From Verrucomicrobiota bacterium (GTDB lineage Bacteria; Verrucomicrobiota; Verrucomicrobiia; Chthoniobacterales; UBA10450), in the NCBI GenBank assembly GCA_003219115.1, contig QHPN01000217.1, forward strand, positions 2,234 through 7,505: 5,272 nt of DNA, read 5' to 3'. Below the pieces are notes generated by a model. It ran no database searches. It was not told the DNA's origin and saw nothing but the letters and a program-made list of their open reading frames with translations. Numbering within the stretch: the stretch's first letter is position 1; the number at the start of each line of letters is the position of its first letter. This document shows, piece after piece, positions 1-4,947 of this stretch. A program made the translations under genes and the position numbers.

Positions 1-367
1 CCTTCAAAGCGAGGGCACCGAGATGACCTTCACCGGCGGCGCAGCCGACCATCAGTACACGCATCGTTAGAAACTTCGGAAACTTCTTGCGAATCGCGTC
101 AACCACGTGTCGGACCCCGCCGCGAATTCCTTCGACCAGGTTTTGCTGGACGAAAAAGAAAGGCTGAATGCCACGGACGTTGCCGGCGAGATCCCGCAGA
201 ATCAGATATTGGTATTCGAAATCGTTCGCCAGCGAGTCTTCGATGATTTCATAGAAGCGATGATCTTTGCAGCAGTCGCGGAAAGCGTTGCGCCAATCTT
301 CGCACTGCTGGAGTTCGCCTCGTGAAACGACGGCAGCGCTTCCATCTTTGAAAGAAAACGTTGTCAC
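1..367 (-). CDS. GNAT/BioF2-like acyltransferase, N-terminal part (runs off left edge)
   Basis: The first 122 residues of a minus-strand gene are present; its C-terminus lies beyond position 1. Translation from GTG at 367 begins MTTFSFKDGSAAVVSRGELQ. Further on come a YEIIED stretch, a GIQPFFFVQQNL strand (about residues 70-81) and, near residues 101-120, a segment rich in small residues, LMVGCAAGEGHLGALALK. From memory this pattern belongs to proteins annotated as GNAT/BioF2-like or 'peptidoglycan biosynthesis/recognition' acyltransferases (DUF482/FemAB-like). The catalytic half is not visible, so substrate and reaction cannot be given. The gene starts 4 bases after the mscS stop codon and is probably co-transcribed with it. 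The GTG at 379, overlapping mscS, is an alternative in-frame start. A GGAGG at 384-380 fits 367 (spacing about 12) better than 379 (no spacing). The only in-frame ATG, at 65, would drop a coding-like N-terminus. Coding status is firm; the family is moderately sure. Confidence 0.7.
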   Translation of the reverse strand, partial: MTTFSFKDGSAAVVSRGELQQCEDWRNAFRDCCKDHRFYEIIEDSLANDFEYQYLILRDLAGNVRGIQPFFFVQQNLVEGIRGGVRHVVDAIRKKFPKFLTMRVLMVGCAAGEGHLGALALK

Positions 368-371
368 CCCC

Positions 372-1496
372 TTACGCACCCTCCGCCACCGCGCGCTCCG
401 GCCTTTTCTCGGCCCCCGTCAGTTCGACGCGCACGAATCCTTCGCGGAAATTGATGTCGCGCTGTGGACTTGGAATCTCAATGCCGGCTTCGCGCAACTT
501 CCGCGCGATCGCGAAATTTAGATCGCTACGGAACCGGCGGGGCCGATAACTCATTTCCCGGCTCCAGACTACCAGCTCCAAATTGATCGAGCTCTCCCCG
601 AAAGTCTCCAAAAATACCGTTGGCTTCGGCTCGTCCAGGACATGGGAATCTTCTCGCGCGACCTCGAGCAGGACATCTCGCACTTTGTCCAGATCGCTTC
701 CGTAGGCGACACCCACCGGAATGCGAAAACGCACCCGCGGGTCGCCGTAGGTCCAATTCGTGACCGGCGAATCGATGAACTTGGTGTTCGGTACGATCAT
801 GGTAATGTTGTCGTTGGTGAGAATGACGGTGCTGCGGGCGCGAATTTGCTGCACCTGGCCTGCGACACCGGCGACCTCCACACGATCGCCGATGGTGATC
901 GGTCGTTCTGCCAGAATGACGAGGCCGCTGATGAAATTGCTGGCGATATTTTGCAGCCCAAAGCCGATACCGACACCGACCGCGCCGGCAAAAACGGTGA
1001 GGGTGGCAAGGTGAATGCCGGCGTTGTCCAGGACAATGAAAACGCCAACAACGAGGACGATATTACTAACGATTTGGGAAACGGCGTATTGCAGCGACCG
1101 ATCCAGGCCGCTGTTTACGAGGAAGCGGTTAAAGAGAAATGATTTTGTCCGCGCCGATATCCAAAAGACTGCGAGGAGGAAAGCGACGAGCAGGAAAATC
1201 TGGACGAGCGTAAGTGAGATGCCAGGCAACGGTTGATTCCAGGCCAGCGGAATACCGGCCGCGTTGGTGGCCGTGACCGTGAAAAAGATCAGCGTGGCAA
1301 GGCCGAAGATCGTCGGGATGATCGAGACGAAATTTTTGCCGAGTTTGAGTCTCGTAAGGAAACGGCGGAATAGCTCACTTTGAAACAACTTTGCCAGCGA
1401 TAATCCGGCTCCAAAGAAGACCGCGAACGCAATCAGCCCACCAGCGGTAATGTAATTGCTGCCGATGTGAAATAGCGGTTCGGTGAGGTACTGCAC
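372..1496 (-). CDS. MscS-family small-conductance mechanosensitive ion channel
   Basis: A 374-residue inner-membrane channel that would open under membrane tension to release ions and small solutes during osmotic downshock. Hydrophobic segments lie near residues 17-37, 56-77, 91-113 and 135-157. The pore helix follows at about 164-196, with the small-residue run GAVGVGIGFGLQNIASNFISG typical of MscS TM3. The beta domain starts at about 198 (PITIGDRVEV, then the QIRARSTVILTNDN and IVPN signatures). The cytoplasmic alpha/beta domain runs to about 352 and includes PTVFLETFGESSINLEL and GIEIPSPQRDINF. With at least four segments before the pore helix, it is longer than E. coli MscS (286 residues). 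The start is GTG at 1496: an in-frame TAG lies at 1502-1500 and no early in-frame ATG exists. The ribosome site is weak. The acyltransferase gene follows after 4 bases. The family call is very sure; which MscS paralogue it is cannot be told. Confidence 0.96.
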   Translation of the reverse strand: MQYLTEPLFHIGSNYITAGGLIAFAVFFGAGLSLAKLFQSELFRRFLTRLKLGKNFVSIIPTIFGLATLIFFTVTATNAAGIPLAWNQPLPGISLTLVQIFLLVAFLLAVFWISARTKSFLFNRFLVNSGLDRSLQYAVSQIVSNIVLVVGVFIVLDNAGIHLATLTVFAGAVGVGIGFGLQNIASNFISGLVILAERPITIGDRVEVAGVAGQVQQIRARSTVILTNDNITMIVPNTKFIDSPVTNWTYGDPRVRFRIPVGVAYGSDLDKVRDVLLEVAREDSHVLDEPKPTVFLETFGESSINLELVVWSREMSYRPRRFRSDLNFAIARKLREAGIEIPSPQRDINFREGFVRVELTGAEKRPERAVAEGA

Positions 1497-1543
1497 TCTC
1501 TACACTGTGATTCCACAGGCGCGGCGCAACCAAAAACACGTGG

Positions 1544-1562
1544 CATCGGCATCTTGCCGATG
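1544..1562. repeat. Perfect 8-bp-stem mini-hairpin
   Basis: CATCGGCA (1544-1551), loop TCT, then TGCCGATG (1555-1562) form a perfect stem-loop in the gap between acpP and mscS. On the minus strand a TTTTT run begins about 7 bases beyond the stem, so weak terminator activity after acpP is possible. That distance is poor for an intrinsic terminator, and a REP-like repeat is the other reading. The architecture matches the hairpins at 3669-3685, 4699-4719, 4804-4823 and 4825-4844. Confidence 0.6.
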
Positions 1563-1587
1563 AAATGCCCCGGGCTACTTTTGACTA

Positions 1588-1639
1588 GCGCCGTTGGCGC
1601 AAGCAGCCGAAGCCTTAGTATCAGGCCGCGAGAGGCTTC
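1588..1639. repeat. Two small inverted repeats downstream of acpP
   Basis: GCGCC (1588-1592), loop GTT and GGCGC (1596-1600) make a 5-bp hairpin. GAAGCCT (1609-1615) and AGGCTTC (1633-1639) make a 7-bp stem with a 17-base loop that touches the acpP stop codon. Either could fold at the 3' end of acpP mRNA. Neither is followed by a U-run, so I do not call a terminator. Confidence 0.4.
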
Positions 1640-1893
1640 TAACCTTCCTTCGGCTTTGCTCGTTCCTGGATATATTTGATGACGTCGCCGACTGTTTGCA
1701 ATTTCTCGGCGTCTTCATCGGGCACTTCCACCGAAAATTCCTCCTCGAACGCCATCACCAGTTCCACGATGTCGAGTGAGTCCGCCCCCAAATCTTCGAT
1801 GAACGAAGCCTGCGGCGTGACCTGTTCGGGGTTAACGCCCAGTTGTTCGACGATGATGTCCTTAACCTTCTCTTCGATTGATTTGTCGGCCAT
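1639..1893 (-). CDS. acpP: Acyl carrier protein
   Basis: An 84-residue acidic protein, the usual length for ACP. It carries growing acyl chains as thioesters in type II fatty acid synthesis in the cytoplasm. The phosphopantetheine attachment site is the DSL motif in EDLGADSLDIVELVMAFEEEF, with Ser39 the modified residue. The flanking helix (residues 38-51) and the acidic VEVPDEDAEKLQTVGDVIKYI stretch are classic for AcpP. I chose ATG 1893 (MADKSIEEKV) because the family begins there; an open extension to 1962 gives 23 extra, non-ACP-like residues. There is no clear Shine-Dalgarno before the ATG. A hairpin, CCGCG-ATAA-CGCGG (1918-1931), lies in the likely 5' leader. ACP genes often sit beside fabF, fabD or fabG; here none is adjacent, although the upstream neighbour diverges and the downstream one is mscS. 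Identity is very sure. Confidence 0.97.
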   Translation of the reverse strand: MADKSIEEKVKDIIVEQLGVNPEQVTPQASFIEDLGADSLDIVELVMAFEEEFSVEVPDEDAEKLQTVGDVIKYIQERAKPKEG

Positions 1894-1944
1894 AAAATTT
1901 TCGGTTTGTTCCGTCCGCCGCGATAACGCGGGCTGAACACGTTG

Positions 1945-1973
1945 GCAAGTAAAACAATTCAAGTTCTTGTCAA
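1945..1973 (-). promoter_or_regulatory. Possible acpP promoter
   Basis: On the minus strand a perfect -35-type hexamer TTGACA (1973-1968) lies about 75 bases before the acpP start. The region about 16 bases further (near 1951-1946, TACTTG) is a poor match to a -10 box. Position and direction are right for acpP, but only the -35 box is convincing. Confidence 0.3.
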
Positions 1974-1990
1974 TGAGAATGTGGAAGGGA

Positions 1991-2021
1991 CCTCAGTGTC
2001 GCGACAGTCGCGGCGCTGAGG
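1991..2021. repeat. 14-bp-stem palindrome in the divergent acpP gap
   Basis: CCTCAGTGTCGCGA (1991-2004), loop CAG, and TCGCGGCGCTGAGG (2008-2021) pair along all 14 positions, two of them as G-T wobbles. It lies between the acpP promoter region and the plus-strand gene at 2140, reads through no gene, and lacks a T-run. It looks like a REP-type element rather than a terminator. The wobble pairs would be G-U in RNA made from the plus strand. Confidence 0.55.
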
Positions 2022-2037
2022 CGGTTTCTACATTGCA

Positions 2038-2093
2038 GACGACCGCTTTGTACTTCGCCCGTTACGCCCAATCCTTAGCGAAGGCGGGTCGTC
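2038..2093. repeat. Nested two-stem inverted repeat
   Basis: The outer arms are GACGACCGC (2038-2046) and GCGGGTCGTC (2084-2093), pairing with one bulged G. The inner arms are CTTCGC (2053-2058) and GCGAAG (2078-2083), around a 19-base loop. The inner and outer right arms abut, while the left arms are separated by TTTGTA. Together with the palindrome at 1991-2021 this fills most of the gap upstream of the plus-strand gene. It could be the second half of one composite repeat element or a leader structure. The pairing is visible; the role is unknown. Confidence 0.4.
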
Positions 2094-3475
2094 CGTAATT
2101 GGTCATTACCCACCCTTGTTTGTTTTACTTCTCGATCTGATGCGGTACAAGAGAAGTGTGCCATCGGCCGGCGAACCGCTTGATCTAATTGACCTGAAGT
2201 TCCTTCCCGCATGGGTGAAGGAAGATTGGTCTGCGCCGCGGCGCGCCGAATGGGAAGAAGACCAGGAGCCGTGGCCCCGCGGTGGCGAGGGACCGCGCGA
2301 TCGTCCACCTCGTCGCCCGCGTCGCGAACAAAAAAACCGCGACCGGCGTGATCGACGATCGCGCGACGAGCGCAAAACGCCGGACCGCGGAGATAGGAAA
2401 CGTTCTCACGATTTTCCGGCGCGACGGGAGGCGCCTGCTCCGCCGCCGTTGCCGCAGCTCGAGGTTCATTTTCTTCCGCAAGCAGCGGCATTCGAAAATG
2501 TCGCAGCCCAGATCAAATCTGGTACGGTTGCCTATTCTGTTTACGCGTTGGCGCGTCTGTTTTTGCAGAAACCCGAGCGTTACCACGTCAGGGTAAAAAC
2601 GAAGGACGCAAGTCTGCTTTTCCGTCTCGGCGAATCGAACGCAGTATCGACAAATCGCACTGCGCTCGAGGACTCCGCCTTTCGCCTGATGCGAGAAAAA
2701 TTCTACGAGACTAAGGTGACTTTGAACGATCCAATCAAGGGTGACTTTAACAGCGTCGCGCGCGAACGCACTACCGGAACATTGCTCGGGCCGACCAACC
2801 ACCACAGCTACCAGCCGCAACTTCGCCGCCTTTATGAGCAACGCTTCAGCCGGCGCATGAGTTTTCTCGATTTCCAACGCCAGATCGAGATTGTGGGCGA
2901 TTCTGCGCTGGTCGAGCAATGGAAGGAAGAAGCGCGCAAGGTTACCACGTTCCTCACTCGCCAGGAAGAACCGGCTCAGACTTTCAACACGGAGGCTGAG
3001 GCGGACCGCCATTTTCGCGAGAAATATTTGCCCACCCTCATCACTGAGACACCGGAAGCGGAGATCGACGGCGTCACCAGTCGACGCTTGCCGGACCGCG
3101 GAATCGCGCGTCTGATCGAGAATGCGTGGTCGGCGGAAGTCCGCTCGCCTTCAAGCATGATGCAGGAACTGGCCGGCCGGTCTCGCGGCACCGGTCTGCA
3201 AATTTTTCGCGATCGACGAATCCGCGGTCTCGGATTCGGTCCGTCAGATTCTGGAAACGCTTAAAGCCTCACCGCGAATTAATCGGAAGGAGCTGGCCGA
3301 GAAATTGATCGCGCCGCAGACAGAACCGGCCGAAACCGAGAAAACGAAATTGTCGCTCGCGTCCGATCTGCACTGGATGATTCGAGAGGGCCACGTGATT
3401 GAATTCAACGAAGGCTCACTCGACTTGCCCCGGGCCAAACCACCGAAGAAGGAAGCTGGCGAAGGCGCTCCGGAG

Positions 3476-3558
3476 CTGCCGCCAGCGACGGCGGCAGCTA
3501 CAACAGAGGGCTGTGAGAATTTGACTCTGCCGCCAGCGACGGCGGCAGCTACAACAGA
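3476..3558 (+). repeat. Two 32-bp direct repeats, period 51 bp, each with an internal palindrome
   Basis: Identical 32-bp copies lie at 3476-3507 and 3527-3558. The 51-bp period equals 17 codons, so the repeat stays in frame and encodes LPPATAAATTE twice in the protein tail. Each copy contains CTGCCGCC, a 6-base spacer and GGCGGCAG, a perfect 8-bp stem (10 bp in the first copy with flanking bases). This may be a tandem duplication, or a palindromic repeat unit that has settled in a tolerant low-complexity coding region. Confidence 0.8.
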
Positions 3559-3637
3559 AACGGCTTCGACAGAGATAGTAGCAACAGCGACGGTCATTCC
3601 GAGCGAAAATGCCGATCCGGCCAGGACCGAGGGCCCT

Positions 3638-3749
3638 TCGGAAACCTGATCAGCGCGGGTTCTGTAACGGCGGTCTATGACCGCCAAATCTTATCAATAA
3701 TTGGGACGCCTCGGAGATGTGTCCCTGCCAGTTCGCGAACATCGGAAAC
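3638..3749. repeat. 8-bp direct repeats flanking the insertion (target duplication)
   Basis: TCGGAAAC occurs at 3638-3645 and again at 3742-3749, exactly 104 bp apart, flanking the palindromic insert. Collapsing the two copies into one joins EGPSE-T to PETLAEL in a continuous reading frame. This is what a target-site duplication made on insertion would look like. Confidence 0.7.
3646..3741. mobile_element. 96-bp REPIN/MITE-like palindromic element inserted in a coding region
   Basis: The insert begins with the 8-bp palindrome CTGATCAG (3646-3653). It holds a perfect hairpin, GGCGGTC-TAT-GACCGCC (3669-3685), an AT-rich middle (3686-3702), and a second hairpin, GGGACGCCTC / GATGTGTCCC (3703-3725, one mismatch and one wobble, loop GGA). 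It ends in TGCCAGTTCGCGAACA. It carries no reading frame of its own. Two hairpins around a short spacer resemble REPINs, which in other bacteria are moved by RAYT transposases encoded elsewhere. No clear terminal inverted repeats are present, so MITE is a looser label. Coding sequence resumes immediately outside the flanking 8-bp repeats, which supports these borders. The mobilising enzyme is not in this window. Confidence 0.65.
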
Positions 3750-3775
3750 GCCAGAGACTCTCGCGGAACTGGCAG
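3725..3775. repeat. 14-bp inverted repeat spanning the right border of the insertion
   Basis: CTGCCAGTTCGCGA (3725-3738, inside the insert) is the reverse complement of TCGCGGAACTGGCAG (3761-3775, in the host gene, coding LAELA) apart from one extra G. Because one arm is inserted and the other is host coding sequence, this is unexpected for a simple insertion. It may reflect target choice, a template switch, or chance. Confidence 0.5.
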
Positions 3776-3898
3776 CGGTTGCTGCGGAAACGGCAATTGC
3801 CGATACTAAACCCGCAGCCATTTCATCGGTTGTCTCGAGCAGAGTCGAGGCTGCCCCGGGCGAGACGAGTAGCTAACGATGCTCAAAACCAATCGCGC

Positions 3899-3990
3899 GT
3901 CATCCCGAGCCGCGCAGACGTCGAGGGATCTCACGAGTGTCCGGACGCGTCTGACCAATTGTGAGATCCCTCGCATTCGCTCGGGATGAC
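3899..3990. repeat. 92-bp long imperfect palindrome between convergent genes
   Basis: The left arm is GTCATCCCGAGC (3899-3910) followed, after 11 bases, by CGAGGGATCTCAC (3922-3934). The right arm is GTGAGATCCCTCG (3961-3973), then GCTCGGGATGAC (3979-3990). The two pairs give 13-bp and 12-bp perfect stems around a 26-base centre, with an asymmetric internal loop. CAGACG (3915-3920) can also pair with CGTCTG in the centre, allowing a cruciform-like alternative. From memory, sequences of the type 'GTCATCC(C/T)GAGC...GAGGATCTC' recur as dispersed repeats in many soil bacteria. It ends 7 bases past the panD stop and could stop transcription from either side, but has no T-run. Confidence 0.75.
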
Positions 3991-3997
3991 GAGTGCG

Positions 3998-4387
3998 TTA
4001 TTCCCCGACCACCTTGAGCTCCGGTTCGATCCCTTCCTGGCGCACTACACGGTTTTTTTCGTCAAGAACGAGAATCCGCGGCCGATGTTTCACTGCTTCT
4101 TCGGCGGAGTAGCTCCCGAAATTCATGATCGTGATCCGATCTCCGATTTTTCCCAGATGCGCCGTTGCGCCGTTCAGCTCGATTAGACCTTTATGCGGTT
4201 CGCCGTAAATGACATAGGTCTCGAACCGTTCGCCGTTATTTAGGTTGCCAACGAGAATCTTTTCATATTCGCGGAGATCAACCAGTCCAGCCAGATCAGA
4301 AGAAATGGTAAGGCTGCCTTGGTAATGCAAACTCGCGCCTGTCACCGTGCCGCGGTGAATTTTCGATTTCAGTATGGTCAATTGCAT
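3998..4387 (-). CDS. panD: Aspartate 1-decarboxylase precursor
   Basis: A 129-residue pyruvoyl enzyme that decarboxylates L-aspartate to beta-alanine, the precursor for pantothenate and CoA, in the cytoplasm. The self-cleavage site is Gly24-Ser25 in HYQGSLTI; Ser25 would become the pyruvoyl group. Other family landmarks are present: Lys9 and His11 (LKSKIHR), Tyr22, Arg54, Thr57 and Tyr58 (RFETYVI), and Asn72-Gly73-Ala74 (LNGATAH). Length fits the family (about 115-130); the last 15 or so residues, after LDEKNRVV, are a short extra tail. ATG 4387 has a strong GGAGGT 8 bases upstream. The rpmB stop lies 27 bases upstream on the same strand, so the two are probably co-transcribed, a pairing with no obvious functional logic. 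Processing would need the protein itself and perhaps a PanM/PanZ-type factor, neither testable here. Identity is very sure. Confidence 0.97.
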   Translation of the reverse strand: MQLTILKSKIHRGTVTGASLHYQGSLTISSDLAGLVDLREYEKILVGNLNNGERFETYVIYGEPHKGLIELNGATAHLGKIGDRITIMNFGSYSAEEAVKHRPRILVLDEKNRVVRQEGIEPELKVVGE

Positions 4388-4395
4388 TGCGCCTG

Positions 4396-4401
4396 ACCTC
4401 C
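4396..4401 (-). promoter_or_regulatory. Strong Shine-Dalgarno of panD
   Basis: GGAGGT on the minus strand lies 8 bases before the panD ATG, within the 27-base rpmB-panD gap. It is the best ribosome site in the window, fixes the panD start, and suggests independent re-initiation after rpmB. Confidence 0.8.
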
Positions 4402-4414
4402 CCGGATCCCCTCG

Positions 4415-4684
4415 TCAGGCCGCGATGACGCCGGCCTTTTTCAACGCGCGATATGCTCCGTTCTTGTTGATCGTTTTGAGCCCGCGCGCCGTCACTCGAA
4501 TACGGACGAACTTCTTGATCTCGGGTACCCAAATGCGGTGCTCGTGCAGGTTGGGTTGAAATTCGCGCCGCACATTCTTAGTCACGTGCCGCCCGACACC
4601 ACCTTTTTTCTTCGCCATACCACGGCGATGGATGACGCTGCCACGCGTGACGCGAGACCCGGTAATACTACAAATCTTAGACAT
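4415..4684 (-). CDS. rpmB: 50S ribosomal protein L28 (bL28)
   Basis: An 89-residue basic protein of the large ribosomal subunit. The start MSKICSITGSRVTRG, the KKGGVGRHVTKNVRREFQPNL stretch (about residues 26-46) and the end RVTARGLKTINKNGAYRALK are typical of bL28. It has one cysteine (Cys5) and no CxxC pairs, so it is the zinc-free type. It is slightly longer than the 60-80 residues common in the family. ATG 4684 fits the family start, although no Shine-Dalgarno is visible in the 15 bases before it. A perfect 9-bp hairpin (4699-4719) begins 15 bases upstream and would lie in the mRNA leader. L28 is often linked to rpmG (L33), which is absent here; panD follows instead. Identity is very sure. 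Confidence 0.96.
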   Translation of the reverse strand: MSKICSITGSRVTRGSVIHRRGMAKKKGGVGRHVTKNVRREFQPNLHEHRIWVPEIKKFVRIRVTARGLKTINKNGAYRALKKAGVIAA

Positions 4685-4698
4685 AGACCGAAAGGTGG

Positions 4699-4719
4699 GG
4701 GCGATTGACTCAATCGCCC
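4699..4719. repeat. Perfect 9-bp-stem hairpin in the rpmB leader
   Basis: GGGCGATTG (4699-4707), loop ACT, and CAATCGCCC (4711-4719) form a perfect stem ending 15 bases upstream of the rpmB ATG. It may be another REP-like unit, or a leader structure affecting L28 translation. It sits where a Shine-Dalgarno would lie just downstream, and none is seen. Confidence 0.65.
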
Positions 4720-4803
4720 GGATTTGAATGGGGGCGTAAGGTGCGATGCGACCCCGCGCCGGTCAAGCGATTCTTCGTGACACACGAGGATCGGTGGGTG
4801 GAG

Positions 4804-4823
4804 GGACATGCTTCTGCATGTCC
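4804..4823. repeat. Perfect 8-bp-stem mini-hairpin, first of a tandem pair
   Basis: GGACATGC (4804-4811), loop TTCT, and GCATGTCC (4816-4823). It is separated by a single T from the next hairpin. Both stems start GGAC and end GTCC but differ inside with full compensation, suggesting one element type under pressure to keep its fold. Confidence 0.7.
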
Positions 4824-4824
4824 T

Positions 4825-4844
4825 GGACGCACGGAAGTGCGTCC
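4825..4844. repeat. Perfect 8-bp-stem mini-hairpin, second of a tandem pair
   Basis: GGACGCAC (4825-4832), loop GGAA, and GTGCGTCC (4837-4844). Size and end bases match the hairpin at 4804-4823, and its GGGAC/GTCCC style recalls the second hairpin of the 96-bp insertion (3703-3725). Confidence 0.7.
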
Positions 4845-4932
4845 CTTCGTCTGCGACGTTTTGGCGCCTTCTGGCGGGTTTAGCGGTTGAATCTTATCTT
4901 GCCTTGCTTCCTCGCTTGCGAAGCTGTCGCGT

Positions 4933-4947
4933 CGGTCTATGACTGCC
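4933..4947. repeat. Degenerate copy of the GGCGGTCTATGACCGCC hairpin
   Basis: CGGTCTATGAC (4933-4943) followed by TGCC matches the hairpin at 3669-3685 inside the 96-bp insertion (same 11-base core, same TAT loop). Here the stem is cut to 5 bp with one G-T wobble. It lies about 80 bases upstream of the oxidoreductase start and shows that this repeat family occurs more than once locally. Confidence 0.5.

Larger units (their letters stand above)
2140..3876 (+). pseudogene. Unrecognised conserved-type protein, broken by a frameshift and a 96-bp insertion
   Basis: I do not recognise a named family. Read from ATG 2140 (MRYKRSVPSAGEPLDLIDLK), residues 1-45 contain DLIDLKFLPAWVKE and residues 46-96 are an Arg/Asp-rich, probably disordered linker. 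Residues 107-356 form an ordered core (including RTALEDSAFRLMREKFYETK, TTGTLLGPTNHHSYQP and RRLPDRGIARLIE). In frame 1 the protein would stop at 3264. Coding sense continues in frame 2 from 3212 (IDESAVSDSVRQILETLKAS...) to a TGA at 3649. That part holds a winged-helix-like stretch (SPRINRKELAEKL, LASDLHWMIREGHVIEFNEG) and an Ala/Thr/Pro tail. It resumes in frame 1 (PETLAELAAVAAETAIADTK...) to TAA 3874-3876. Removing one T at 3203-3207 and 104 bp at 3646-3749 gives 544 codons including the stop. An open TTG start at 2116 is an alternative; neither start has a good ribosome site. As written, only a truncated 374-residue product (from 2140) could be made. Confidence 0.8.

Noticed and set aside
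642..1142. 166-residue plus-strand open frame with an acidic, Asn-rich translation
   Set aside because: It lies fully antisense to the clear MscS gene and its composition follows from that gene's codon use.
1894..1962. N-terminal extension of acpP to an upstream start at 1962
   Set aside because: The 23 extra residues (MNCFTCQRVQPALSRRTEQT...) are unlike any ACP N-terminus, while MADKSIEEKV at 1893 matches the family start.
2038..2093. Integron attC-like site
   Set aside because: The nested stems recall attC, but the expected RYYYAAC/GTTRRRY core pair is absent and no integrase is in the window.
2185..3012. 275-residue minus-strand open frame
   Set aside because: It is antisense to the plus-strand gene, whose frame 1 has the better protein sense. 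It shows no recognisable motif or ribosome site.
3476..3558. CRISPR-like repeat-spacer pattern
   Set aside because: There are only two repeats, the spacer is 19 bp, the repeats are in frame in a coding tail, and no cas genes are present.
4705..4890. 61-residue plus-strand open frame between rpmB and the oxidoreductase
   Set aside because: It runs across three of the hairpin repeats, starts in the rpmB leader, and has no protein-like sense or ribosome site.
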